DNA of 7,202 nucleotides from an uncultured Bacteroidales bacterium (GCA_946627685.1 CAMOVV010000056.1:1-7202), one strand, 5' to 3'; counted from the first letter of the stretch, positions 1-7,202 are shown. A program made the numbers and translations. The notes: a model not told the origin generated them from the sequence alone.

Positions 1-2773
1 CACCACCTCCGACGAGTCCGGAGCCTTCCTTGTAGAAGGCCTCGCGGACGGAGTGTACGACATGGTGGTAATCGCTCCCGACTTCCTCGAAACGAGGGTG
101 AACGTGACGGTTAACGACGGCTATGTCAAGAACATGTTCAACGTGTCGATGACCCCGGCGCACAACGTCGCCGAAATCGACGACGCCAGTTTCTCCGAAT
201 TTGACATGGCCGACACCGGCTACCAGGACGCCCCCACCATCCTTTTCGGCCAGAACGACGTGTTCAACAACATGGCGGGCTACAATTTCAGCTCCTTCCG
301 TTTCCGCGTGCGCGGCTACTCCAGCGAGTCCCAGGACGTGTACCTCGCAGGCATCAGGATGAACGATGCCATCACGGGCTACACCCCCTACTCCCTGTGG
401 AGCGGTCTTAACGAGGCCACCCGCAGCAAGGATTCCGCCATCGGCAACGAGGCGTCCGACTTCGGATTCGGCGGCTACAACGGCCTCACCAACATCGCCG
501 CCGACGCCCGCAGCTTCCGCACGGGCCTGAGAGCCAGCATCCTCACCAACAGTGCCCTCTACAGGCTGCGCCTGATGCTCTCATACGGCTCCGGAGTGCT
601 TGACAACGGCTGGTCCTACGCCTTCAACGTCTCCGCCCGTCTCGGCGGAAACGACTGGATAAGGGGAGTCTATTACCGTTCCTTCGGCTATTTCGGAAGC
701 GTGAGCAAGCAGTTCGACCCTGTCAACCGCCTCACCCTCACCTTCATGGCCGCTCCCGGAAGCAGGGGCGCGCAGAACGCCTCCACCCAGGAGGTCTATG
801 ACCTTATGGGAGACAACATGTACAACTCCAACTGGGGATACCAGAACGGCAAGGTGCGTAACGCCCGCGTGCGCAACACCCACGAGCCCATCGTGTTCCT
901 CAAGTACGACCACACTCCCAACGAGGACCTGAGCGCTTCGGCCACCGTCCTCTACCGCTTCGGAAAGAACGGCTACACAGCCCTCGACTGGTATGACGCC
1001 TACGACCCCAGGCCCGACTACTACAGGAACCTTCCCAGCTATTTCTGGGTCGCCAACGAGGATTACGACCGCCTGAACACCATAGGCTATGCCTGGGCCC
1101 GCGAAGCCTGGGAGCATAAGAAATCCGACATCGCCCACATCAACTGGGACCGCCTCTACGACGTCAACAAGAACAATCTTGTGGACGGGGCCAACCGCTC
1201 CAAGTACGTCATCCAGGAAAGGAGGACGGACCAGCAGGACCTCAACCTGGGCGGCAACTTCAAGTGGAGGGTAGAGAAATTCTTCACCCTTTCCGGAGGC
1301 GTCGGGATGAAGTGGAACCGCACCGAGTATTACAACGTCCTCAGCGACCTTCTCGGCGGCGACTACTTCGTCAACATCGACCAGTTCGCAGAGAGGGAGT
1401 ACGCTTCCACCCCTTACATGGTGCAGAACGACCTCGAGTACTATATGAGGCACGGCTACGCCCAGAAGATTTACAAGGGCGACAAGTACGGCTACGACTA
1501 CTACGCCCATGTCCACAATTATTCTTCCTGGATTGCCGGCAAGTTCAATGTCGGAGGCTTCGAGGCCGTCCTTTCCGGACGCCTGGGCTACAACAGGTTC
1601 TGGAGGGAGGGACTTGTCAGGAAGGGTCTCTTCCCCGGAGTGAAGGATGACGGCAGCCCCGTCATCTGGGACGGAAAAGTCATCACGACCTATGACGAGA
1701 GCGGCGAGCCCATCACCTCCTACGGCAAGTCCAAGACCCAGGAATTCCTCACCGGCGCCGTCAAGGCCAACCTTAAATACGTCCTCGGCGGAGGAAACGC
1801 CTTCTTCGGCAACGTCGGCTACTACAGCGACGCTCCCACCTTCAACCAGAGCTTCATCTCCCCCAGGACCAGGAATTCAGTCACTCCCAACCTTGAAAAC
1901 GCGAAGACCTTCTCCTCCGACCTCAGCTATGTCCTCAACAACAACGGATGGAACCTCCGCCTGACGGGCTTCTACACCTCCATCAAGGACCAGAGCGACG
2001 TGATGAGCGCCTATGACGACTCCCAGAACTCCTTCACCAACTTCGCCCTCAGCGGAATCGACCAGAGGCACGCGGGAATCGAGCTCGGATTCAAGATACC
2101 CACCCCCATCCGCGACCACTCCCTCCAGGGAGTCCTCGCCTGGGGCGAATACATCTACACCTCCAACCCCAGGATGACCCAGACCATCGACAACAGCGCC
2201 ACCGTGGTGCAGGACAATGTCCTGGTGCCCTACTGGAAGAGCCACCCCGTGTACAAGCATGACGCTGCCGGGACCTATATCGTCGATGGGAACGGCAATT
2301 ACGAGCTCGAAGGCTTCAAGAAGCACTATGTCGCCGGCACCCCCCAGCTCGCCGCCAGCATCGGCCTCTCCTGGAACAGGAACTACTGGTTCATCGACGC
2401 CGACCTCGACTACCTCGCACATTCCTACCTTGACATGAACCCCCTCTACCGCACCGACATGGCCACCGCCGGCCCCGACGGCATCGTCACCCCCGAGGAA
2501 ATCGCCTACATGGCCTCCCAGGAGGAGTTCGACCCCCAGTGGCTCTTCAACGTCAGCATCGGAAAGAGCTGGTACATCCAGAGGAAATACCAGATAGGCT
2601 TCTCCCTCCAGGGACGCAACCTCCTCAACAACAAGTGGGTGAAGACCGGAGGTTATGAGCAGACCCGCATCATCGACGACACCAAGCACCGCGAGAGGTA
2701 CTACCGCTTCGATTCGAAGTACTTCTACATGCCCGGCGCGAACTATATGTTGAACGTTTACTTCAGATTCTAA
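1..2773 (+). CDS. TonB-dependent outer-membrane receptor with carboxypeptidase-regulatory-like N-terminus (5' partial)
   Basis: This is an outer-membrane active transporter driven by TonB-ExbBD, missing its first part. The frame is open from base 2, so the GTG at 53 is not the real start; the signal peptide lies before the window. Bases 2-160 encode the end of a carboxypeptidase-D-regulatory-like beta domain (ESGAFLVEGLADGVYDMVV, then a valine-rich strand pattern). A plug domain follows from about 180 to 550, with FRFRVRGYSS and a DVYLAGIRMND strand typical of Bacteroidota plugs. The rest is a barrel of alternating aromatic strands ending in NYMLNVYFRF, with the terminal Phe used for BAM-dependent assembly. 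The motif GGYEQTR and the ending RFDSKYFYMPGANY match a TonB-receptor family from Bacteroides that I recall. No SusD-like gene follows; a DUF5689 lipoprotein begins 4 bases after the stop. The substrate cannot be read from the sequence. Family assignment is firm, function beyond transport is open. Confidence 0.93.
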   Translation, partial: TTSDESGAFLVEGLADGVYDMVVIAPDFLETRVNVTVNDGYVKNMFNVSMTPAHNVAEIDDASFSEFDMADTGYQDAPTILFGQNDVFNNMAGYNFSSFRFRVRGYSSESQDVYLAGIRMNDAITGYTPYSLWSGLNEATRSKDSAIGNEASDFGFGGYNGLTNIAADARSFRTGLRASILTNSALYRLRLMLSYGSGVLDNGWSYAFNVSARLGGNDWIRGVYYRSFGYFGSVSKQFDPVNRLTLTFMAAPGSRGAQNASTQEVYDLMGDNMYNSNWGYQNGKVRNARVRNTHEPIVFLKYDHTPNEDLSASATVLYRFGKNGYTALDWYDAYDPRPDYYRNLPSYFWVANEDYDRLNTIGYAWAREAWEHKKSDIAHINWDRLYDVNKNNLVDGANRSKYVIQERRTDQQDLNLGGNFKWRVEKFFTLSGGVGMKWNRTEYYNVLSDLLGGDYFVNIDQFAEREYASTPYMVQNDLEYYMRHGYAQKIYKGDKYGYDYYAHVHNYSSWIAGKFNVGGFEAVLSGRLGYNRFWREGLVRKGLFPGVKDDGSPVIWDGKVITTYDESGEPITSYGKSKTQEFLTGAVKANLKYVLGGGNAFFGNVGYYSDAPTFNQSFISPRTRNSVTPNLENAKTFSSDLSYVLNNNGWNLRLTGFYTSIKDQSDVMSAYDDSQNSFTNFALSGIDQRHAGIELGFKIPTPIRDHSLQGVLAWGEYIYTSNPRMTQTIDNSATVVQDNVLVPYWKSHPVYKHDAAGTYIVDGNGNYELEGFKKHYVAGTPQLAASIGLSWNRNYWFIDADLDYLAHSYLDMNPLYRTDMATAGPDGIVTPEEIAYMASQEEFDPQWLFNVSIGKSWYIQRKYQIGFSLQGRNLLNNKWVKTGGYEQTRIIDDTKHRERYYRFDSKYFYMPGANYMLNVYFRF

Positions 2774-2777
2774 GGCC

Positions 2778-3815
2778 ATGAAAAAGATATACAACATCAT
2801 ACTGGCGGCAGCGGCGGCGCTTGCCCTTGTTTCCTGCTCCGACGAGTGGGAGCCCGTGTTCACCCTGAAGTACGACGATCCCGGCTCGGCGCCTGCCGTC
2901 ACCATGACTCCCAACACCACGATTGCGGAGCTCAAGGCCCTCTACAAGTCCGAGGGTTCCCCCGTCCACATCGAGAGCGATTATATCATCGGAGGACAGG
3001 TGATTTCCGAAGACCGCGCGGGCAACATCTACCGCAGCCTCTACATTCAGGACGAGTCCGGAGCCATCGAGCTCAAGCTCGGGAAATCCTATCTCTACAA
3101 CGAATACAAGCTCGGGCAGTGGGTCTATGTCAAGTGCAAGGGCCTGATGCTCGGCAACTACAACGGTATGCTCCAGCTCGGTCTGGAGGATGCCTCAGGG
3201 GCCTATGAGACGGCCTACATGCTCACCGACTACATCATCTCCTCCCATGTGTTCAGGGGAGAGAAGGCGGCCGCGCTCGCGCCCGTCGAGCTTACCGATG
3301 AAGACGTGAGGGAGAGCCTTCAGATGGGCTTCCATTCCGAGAACCTGGGCCGCTACGTCACCCTCAGGGGCCTCAGGTACGGAAACCAGATTTTCACCAT
3401 TCTGTACATAGACCCCAGCAAGGACACCAAGGAGCTTTCCAACAAGATTTACCTCAGGAACAGTTCTTTCGGCGTCACGACCTGGGCCATGTCCAAGCAG
3501 GGCTTCCTCGGTTATCTTGAGGCAGGCAACTTCGACAAGGCCACTTCCGGCGACAATGCCCGCCCGGTCAGCGACCCCGCCCTCAAGGATATACTCGTCA
3601 AGAACGCCACTCCCGCCACCGTCAGCCAGTATTTCAAGATGGGAAATACCGACATCCAGATTCGCACCAGCGGCTATTGCCGTTTCGCGGACACCGAGAT
3701 TGACCCCCAGGTGCTCCAGGGCGAGAAAACCGTGGATGTCACCGGCATCTTCACCGTGTACCAGGGACAGGCCCAGTTCACCCTTCTGGACGAGACCGGA
3801 GTCACCGTCAACTGA
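2778..3815 (+). CDS. DUF5689 domain lipoprotein, probably surface-exposed partner of the receptor
   Basis: A 345-residue lipoprotein of unknown biochemical function. Residues 1-20 form a lipoprotein signal peptide: MKK, a hydrophobic Ala/Leu stretch, and the lipobox LVSC with Cys20 as the lipidated residue. Cys20 is followed by SDEWE, an acidic patch like the lipoprotein export signal that sends Bacteroidota lipoproteins to the cell surface. Residues 48-137 match DUF5689 as I know it: TIAELKALY, then GGQVISEDRAGN and SLYIQDESGAIELK, an OB-fold-like strand pattern. The C-terminal part (about 293-345) has a second block of this kind (TSGYCRFADTEI ... DVTGIF ... QFTLLDETG). DUF5689 proteins commonly occur beside TonB receptors and take the place a SusD-like protein would hold. 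The start is well placed: the ATG gives an intact signal peptide and lies 4 bases after the receptor stop. It may be a ligand-binding or accessory lipoprotein; the ligand is unknown. Confidence 0.88.
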   Translation: MKKIYNIILAAAAALALVSCSDEWEPVFTLKYDDPGSAPAVTMTPNTTIAELKALYKSEGSPVHIESDYIIGGQVISEDRAGNIYRSLYIQDESGAIELKLGKSYLYNEYKLGQWVYVKCKGLMLGNYNGMLQLGLEDASGAYETAYMLTDYIISSHVFRGEKAAALAPVELTDEDVRESLQMGFHSENLGRYVTLRGLRYGNQIFTILYIDPSKDTKELSNKIYLRNSSFGVTTWAMSKQGFLGYLEAGNFDKATSGDNARPVSDPALKDILVKNATPATVSQYFKMGNTDIQIRTSGYCRFADTEIDPQVLQGEKTVDVTGIFTVYQGQAQFTLLDETGVTVN

Positions 3816-3821
3816 TGAGCC

Positions 3822-5837
3822 ATGATTCGTAACATCTGCATATCCGTCATTGTAATCATGTCATTGACTGCTTGTTCCCGTCCTTTCGGCGCCGAATGGA
3901 AGACTCCTTACGGCACGGCCCCTTTCAGTAAAATTTCCGAGTCCGACTACCTTCCCGCCATAAGGGAGGGCATCCGGCAGAGAAAGGCTGAGATCAAGGC
4001 CATAGTGGACAATCCCGAGGAGCCGACGTTCGAGAACACCATCGCTCCTTACGAGCTGTCCGGAAGCCTTCTCGCAAGGGTCTCCGGAGTGTTCTTCAAT
4101 CTCGTCGAGTCGGACGCCACCGATGCGATGAGGGCTATGGAAGAGGAGATTTCCCCGGAGCTTACCGCTGCGGAAGATGAGATTTTCATGGACCCTGGCC
4201 TCTTCGCGAGGGTACGCAAGGTCTATGAGAAAAGCGAAGCCCTTGACAGGGAGCAGCAGATGGTGGTCAAAAAGCTTTATGAGGCCTTCATCCGCAACGG
4301 AGTGGGGCTCGAAGGAGAGGCCCGCGAGAGGTTCAAGGAAATCAACAAAAGGCTCTCGGCCCTTTCCATCGCCTTCGGCAACAATCTTCTCGCGGAGAAC
4401 AACGCCTTCAAGGAGAAGTTCGGGGTGACGGTTTCCGACTATCCCGACGTGATGGCCGAATGCTCCGACAGGGACCTCAGGGAGGCCATGTTCAAGGCCT
4501 ATTCCTCCAGGGGAAACAACGGCGACGAGCATGACAACAACGCCATCTGCCTGGAAATCATGAAGCTCCGCACGGAGCAGGCCGCTCTTCTGGGCTACAA
4601 GTCCTCGGCCGCCTTCCTGCTTGAAGACAAGATGGCCCATGACCCCGGGACCGTGGATGCCTTCCTTCAGAAAATCATGGATGCTTCGATGGCCAAGGCA
4701 GGGGAGGAAATCGCTGCCATGCAGGAGGTTATGGACAAGGATATCACCGTTCCCGCAGGCTCGAAAATCGAGCCCTGGGACTGGTTCTACTATGCCGCCA
4801 AGGTTCGCAAGCTGAAATATGACCTCGACGAGAGCCTCACCAAGCCGTATTTCTCCGTGGACAGCGTTTACAAGGGCGTGTTCTATGCCGCCAAGACTGT
4901 CTATGGGGTGAATGTCGAGCCGACTCCGGAGGTGGAGGTTTACAACCCCGACGTCAAGGCCTTCAAGGTGTCCGACGCCGACGGGTCCCTTCTCGGAATC
5001 TTCTACTGCGACCCCTTCTCCCGTCCCACCAAGAGGGGAGGGGCGTGGATGAACAATTTCCGCGACCAGTATGAGGATGCTTCCGGCAAGGACGTGAGGC
5101 CAATCATCGTGAACGTCTGCAACTTCCCCGAGCCTTCGGGGAAGACGCCTTCCCTTCTCACCATAGACAACGTCCAGACCGCTTTCCATGAGTTCGGCCA
5201 TGCCCTTCACGGCTTCCTCACCAAATGCCGTTACCGCGATGTCAGCGGCACCGCCGTGGCCCGCGACTTCGTGGAAACCTTCAGCCAGTTCAACGAGAAC
5301 TGGGCCTTCCAGGACGGCATCCTGGACCGCTACGCCCATAATTACAAGACAGGGGAGACCATTCCGGACGCCCTCGTCGAGAAGATAGGCAACTCCTTGA
5401 AATTCAATCAGGGATTCATGACGGGCGAGCTTTGCGCCGCTTCCATACTGGATATGAAATGGCATGAGCTGGGAGCAGAAGACCTCGCGTCTATGACCGA
5501 CGCGGACGACGTGAGGGCCTTCGAGGAAATGGTTTGCAAGGACATGGGCCTCCGTGAGGAAATCATCCCGAGGTACAGGACCACTTATTTCAACCATATC
5601 TTCAACAGCGGCTACAGCGCCGGCTACTACAGCTACCTCTGGTCTGAGGTCCTTGACAAGGACGCCTTCGAGTATTTCGTCCAGAACGGGGTTTACAATC
5701 CGGCTGTCGCCCTGAAGTTCAGGCAGACCTTCCTTGAAAGGGGAGGAAGCGAAGAGCCTATGACCCTCTACCGCTCCTTCCGCGGCCAGGACCCCGATCC
5801 GGGAGCCCTTCTGCGCGCAAGGGGACTCGCAGACTAA
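3822..5837 (+). CDS. dcp: Dcp-like M3 family dipeptidyl carboxypeptidase, lipoprotein
   Basis: A zinc metallopeptidase of family M3, predicted to release dipeptides from peptide C-termini. At 671 residues it is near the usual length for Dcp. Residues 1-18 are a lipoprotein signal ending in LTAC (Cys18). The N-terminal part has the M3 pattern PFSKISESDYLPAIREGI and PTFENTI. The catalytic motif is HEFGH, with His456, Glu457 and His460; Glu485 in ARDFVETFSQ is the third zinc ligand, 29 residues after the first His, the spacing known for E. coli Dcp. SGT followed by RDFVE favours Dcp over oligopeptidase A. His592, Tyr598 and Tyr605 in HIFNSGYSAGYYSYLW are spaced like the substrate-binding His and Tyr residues of Dcp. 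All key residues are present, so it should be active. The residues after Cys18 (SRPFG) have no acidic patch, suggesting a periplasm-facing anchor. The start lies 6 bases after the DUF5689 stop; it is the last gene before the terminator. Confidence 0.93.
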   Translation: MIRNICISVIVIMSLTACSRPFGAEWKTPYGTAPFSKISESDYLPAIREGIRQRKAEIKAIVDNPEEPTFENTIAPYELSGSLLARVSGVFFNLVESDATDAMRAMEEEISPELTAAEDEIFMDPGLFARVRKVYEKSEALDREQQMVVKKLYEAFIRNGVGLEGEARERFKEINKRLSALSIAFGNNLLAENNAFKEKFGVTVSDYPDVMAECSDRDLREAMFKAYSSRGNNGDEHDNNAICLEIMKLRTEQAALLGYKSSAAFLLEDKMAHDPGTVDAFLQKIMDASMAKAGEEIAAMQEVMDKDITVPAGSKIEPWDWFYYAAKVRKLKYDLDESLTKPYFSVDSVYKGVFYAAKTVYGVNVEPTPEVEVYNPDVKAFKVSDADGSLLGIFYCDPFSRPTKRGGAWMNNFRDQYEDASGKDVRPIIVNVCNFPEPSGKTPSLLTIDNVQTAFHEFGHALHGFLTKCRYRDVSGTAVARDFVETFSQFNENWAFQDGILDRYAHNYKTGETIPDALVEKIGNSLKFNQGFMTGELCAASILDMKWHELGAEDLASMTDADDVRAFEEMVCKDMGLREEIIPRYRTTYFNHIFNSGYSAGYYSYLWSEVLDKDAFEYFVQNGVYNPAVALKFRQTFLERGGSEEPMTLYRSFRGQDPDPGALLRARGLAD

Positions 5838-5841
5838 AAAC

Positions 5842-5871
5842 AAGGTCGGCTGAAATTTTTCAGTCGACCTT
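5842..5871. terminator. Bidirectional hairpin terminator between convergent genes
   Basis: Two 14-base arms, 5842-5855 and 5858-5871, pair along their whole length except for one G-T position, which forms a G-U wobble in the plus-strand RNA and an A-C mismatch in the minus-strand RNA. The innermost A-T pairs probably open to form the loop. On the plus strand it lies 4 bases after the dcp stop and is followed by a T/A-rich tail (ttatttaatta). On the minus strand it lies about 20 bases after the manA stop and is followed by G and five T. It can therefore end transcription of both operons. The call rests on base pairing read by eye; no folding energy was computed. Confidence 0.85.
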
Positions 5872-5891
5872 ATTTAATTATCGAAACCGGG

Positions 5892-6878
5892 TTACTTTGC
5901 AGGAACGCAGCTGGTGACGAGCTTCATGCGGCCGCGGGGCTTGAAAGCAAGGCCGCTGACGCTGGCCGGCACCAGGACGGTCTCTCCTGCATGCAGGGGC
6001 ACTTCCAATCCTGTGCACTCGATGAATCCTTCGCCCTCTGTGCAGATGACGACGAGGAAGGAGTCCATCTCTTTGAAATTCTCGACCGCGAAGGTCTCGG
6101 TGAGGTTGTACTGGCTGGTGCGGAAGAACTCGCAGTCGGCCAGGACGTTCTCCTTGTTCTCCTCCTCGGTCCACTTCGTGCGGTATTCGGGATAGACCTT
6201 GTAGTCTATCGCATCCTTGGCAAGGGCGGTGTGGAGTTCCCTCGGCTTCCCGTCAAGTCCGGGACGGTTGTAATCGAAAATCCTGTAGGTGATGTCGGAG
6301 GTCTCCTGGATTTCGGCGAGGAAGCAGCCGCTGCAGATGGCGTGAATCCTGCCTGCGGGGAGGAAGAAGACGTCGCCGGGATGTACCTCGTGCTTTGCAA
6401 GCACGTCGGTGATGGTGCCGTCGGCCACCTTGCGCTCATACTCCTCTGGGGTGATTTCCCTGGAAAGTCCTGCGTAAAGGGTGGCTCCGGGAGCCGCGTC
6501 CACCACATACCACATCTCGGTCTTGCCCTTGGTGCCGTGGCGTTTGAGGGCCAGTTCGTCGTCGGGATGGACCTGGATGGAAAGGTCGCCCTTCGCGTCG
6601 ATGAACTTTATGAGCAGGGGGAAGACCTCGCCTTCCTTCTCGAAAACGTGCTTTCCTACGAGGGATGCCCCGTATTCGCGGATGAGGGATACGATGTCCT
6701 TTCCCTTCAGCTCGCCGTTGCAGACGACGGATTCGTGGCCTTTCACTCCGGAAAGCTCCCAGCTTTCACCTATTTTTTCCTGTTTTGTGTCTATGCCTTT
6801 GAACGGGGCTATCCGTTCTCCGCCCCACACCACCGTTTTGAGGTATGGGGCGAATTTCAAGGGATATAGCATTGCCAT
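5892..6878 (-). CDS. manA: Mannose-6-phosphate isomerase, type I, short form
   Basis: A cytoplasmic zinc enzyme that interconverts mannose-6-phosphate and fructose-6-phosphate, linking mannose use and GDP-mannose supply to glycolysis. It has 328 residues, the length of the short type I forms found in Bacillota and Bacteroidota, and no signal peptide. The cupin metal site is visible: Gln102 and His104 in SIQVHPDDE, Glu121 in KTEMWYV, and His179 in PAGRIHAI. The segment SDITYRIFDYNR (194-205) holds the conserved arginines of the active site, with Arg199 the likely catalytic one. GESWELSG (37-44) is another family motif. The C-terminal cupin half (about 255-328) is complete. The first ATG is at 6878-6876 and overlaps the stop of the ROK gene by one base; a second Met at 6872 would shorten the protein by only two residues, so the exact start is uncertain. 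The two genes are most likely co-transcribed from a promoter beyond the window edge. Confidence 0.95.
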   Translation of the reverse strand: MAMLYPLKFAPYLKTVVWGGERIAPFKGIDTKQEKIGESWELSGVKGHESVVCNGELKGKDIVSLIREYGASLVGKHVFEKEGEVFPLLIKFIDAKGDLSIQVHPDDELALKRHGTKGKTEMWYVVDAAPGATLYAGLSREITPEEYERKVADGTITDVLAKHEVHPGDVFFLPAGRIHAICSGCFLAEIQETSDITYRIFDYNRPGLDGKPRELHTALAKDAIDYKVYPEYRTKWTEEENKENVLADCEFFRTSQYNLTETFAVENFKEMDSFLVVICTEGEGFIECTGLEVPLHAGETVLVPASVSGLAFKPRGRMKLVTSCVPAK

Positions 6879-7202
6879 TACGCGTCGAGTTCTTTAAGGG
6901 CGAAGGAATAGGCTCCGAGGGAGATGGCGGTGCTGGCTCCAATCTTGGAACGCATGACGCCGAGCCTCTTCATCGGGTCGTAAATGACAGTCTTGTCGGT
7001 GCCGTAAACGATGAGTCCGCGGGCCTCGCCGGCGGCGAAAATTGCGAACTCGTCCGGGTCGTCGAGGTTGTAAACGTTGGGCTGTACCCTTCTTACCACC
7101 TCTCCGCCGAGGGTGCGTACCGTGGAGCGCATGCTCTTGAGGATGCCGGGCATGATGTATTTGTAGTTGTACATGATGCCTCCTCCGATGACGATAAGTC
7201 CG
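6878..7202 (-). CDS. ROK family protein (sugar kinase or sugar-responsive regulator), C-terminal part
   Basis: The last 107 residues of a ROK family protein whose N-terminal part lies beyond the right edge. The frame stays open to the edge (GLIVIGGGIM), so the ATG at 7174 is an internal Met, not the start. GLIVIGGG is the glycine-rich strand and turn near the end of the ROK ATPase fold. The region VYNLDDPDEFAIFA, then YDPMKRLGV and SKIGASTAISLGAYSFAL, closely resembles, from memory, a ROK protein conserved in Bacteroides of roughly 400 residues. The N-terminal phosphate-binding DxGGT motif, the ROK signature and any DNA-binding domain are not in view, so kinase and repressor cannot be told apart. 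Its stop TAA shares one A with the ATG of manA (TAATG), which favours translational coupling and a shared role in hexose metabolism, for example feeding or sensing the fructose-6-phosphate/mannose-6-phosphate pool. This functional link is inferred. Confidence 0.85.
   Translation of the reverse strand, partial: GLIVIGGGIMYNYKYIMPGILKSMRSTVRTLGGEVVRRVQPNVYNLDDPDEFAIFAAGEARGLIVYGTDKTVIYDPMKRLGVMRSKIGASTAISLGAYSFALKELDA

Noticed and set aside
53..55. GTG at 53 as the receptor start.
   Set aside because: The frame is open to the left edge and the upstream residues (TTSDESGAFLVEGLADG) belong to the carboxypeptidase-regulatory-like domain; a start here would also leave no signal peptide.
581..2935. 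Long minus-strand open frames (581-1516 and 1877-2935) opposite the receptor gene.
   Set aside because: They give Val/Gly-rich, domain-free translations, lack a plausible start context and are explained by codon bias of the receptor gene.
11..3065. A 15-base identical repeat, gacgagtccggagcc, at 11-25 and 3051-3065.
   Set aside because: Both copies are in frame and encode DESGA in beta-turns of two unrelated domains with the same codon preference; no further identity flanks them, so chance or convergent use is enough.
2771..3824. Shared gcc-ATG context at both intercistronic junctions as a possible special translation signal.
   Set aside because: Only three bases are shared, and Bacteroidota commonly lack Shine-Dalgarno sequences; the resemblance is too short to carry meaning.
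3861..5843. A 660-codon open frame on the minus strand lying across almost all of dcp.
   Set aside because: It mirrors dcp, whose residues and motifs are all conserved. GC-rich third positions remove stops from the opposite strand, and the antisense protein has low-complexity Val/Gly/Leu-rich composition with no recognisable domain.
5991..6869. A 292-codon plus-strand open frame opposite manA.
   Set aside because: manA is certain from its zinc ligands and family motifs; the antisense translation resembles no family and lies after the terminator with no promoter seen.
7172..7174. ATG as the start of a 98-residue small protein before manA.
   Set aside because: The upstream codons GLIVIGGGI continue the ROK fold in frame, so this is an internal methionine of a larger protein.

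Overview
The window looks like a chromosomal segment of a GC-rich member of the Bacteroidales. The evidence is a TonB-dependent receptor with a carboxypeptidase-regulatory-like N-terminus, a DUF5689 lipoprotein, a lipid-anchored M3 peptidase, and a ROK protein next to a short type I phosphomannose isomerase. Start codons lack clear Shine-Dalgarno sequences, which is normal for Bacteroidota. Leucine is mostly CTC/CTT and arginine often AGG in the plus-strand genes. I cannot name the genus; an uncultured gut or rumen lineage is a guess.

Layout: positions 1-5837 hold three tightly packed plus-strand genes: a TonB-dependent receptor (5' end outside the window), a DUF5689 lipoprotein and a Dcp-like M3 dipeptidyl carboxypeptidase. 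The gaps are 4 and 6 bases, so they very probably form one operon whose promoter lies before the window. Positions 5838-5891 are a short convergent intergenic region with a hairpin terminator that can serve both strands. Positions 5892-7202 hold two minus-strand genes, the C-terminal part of a ROK family protein followed by manA. The ROK stop codon and the manA start codon share one base. No gene-free stretch exceeds 54 bases. I saw no RNA gene, mobile element, CRISPR array or attachment site.

How the genes may work together: the plus-strand operon reads most simply as an outer-membrane uptake system (receptor plus probable surface lipoprotein, no SusD visible) joined to a lipid-anchored peptidase that cuts dipeptides from peptide C-termini. 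Peptide capture and trimming is therefore the leading hypothesis for its substrate, but nothing in the receptor proves it. The minus-strand pair belongs to hexose-phosphate metabolism: ManA interconverts mannose-6-phosphate and fructose-6-phosphate, and the ROK protein may be a sugar kinase or a sugar-responsive regulator. All five genes belong to recognisable families. I found no clearly new system; the points most worth checking are the operon's substrate, the repeated OB-like segments of the DUF5689 protein and the different lipoprotein sorting signals.
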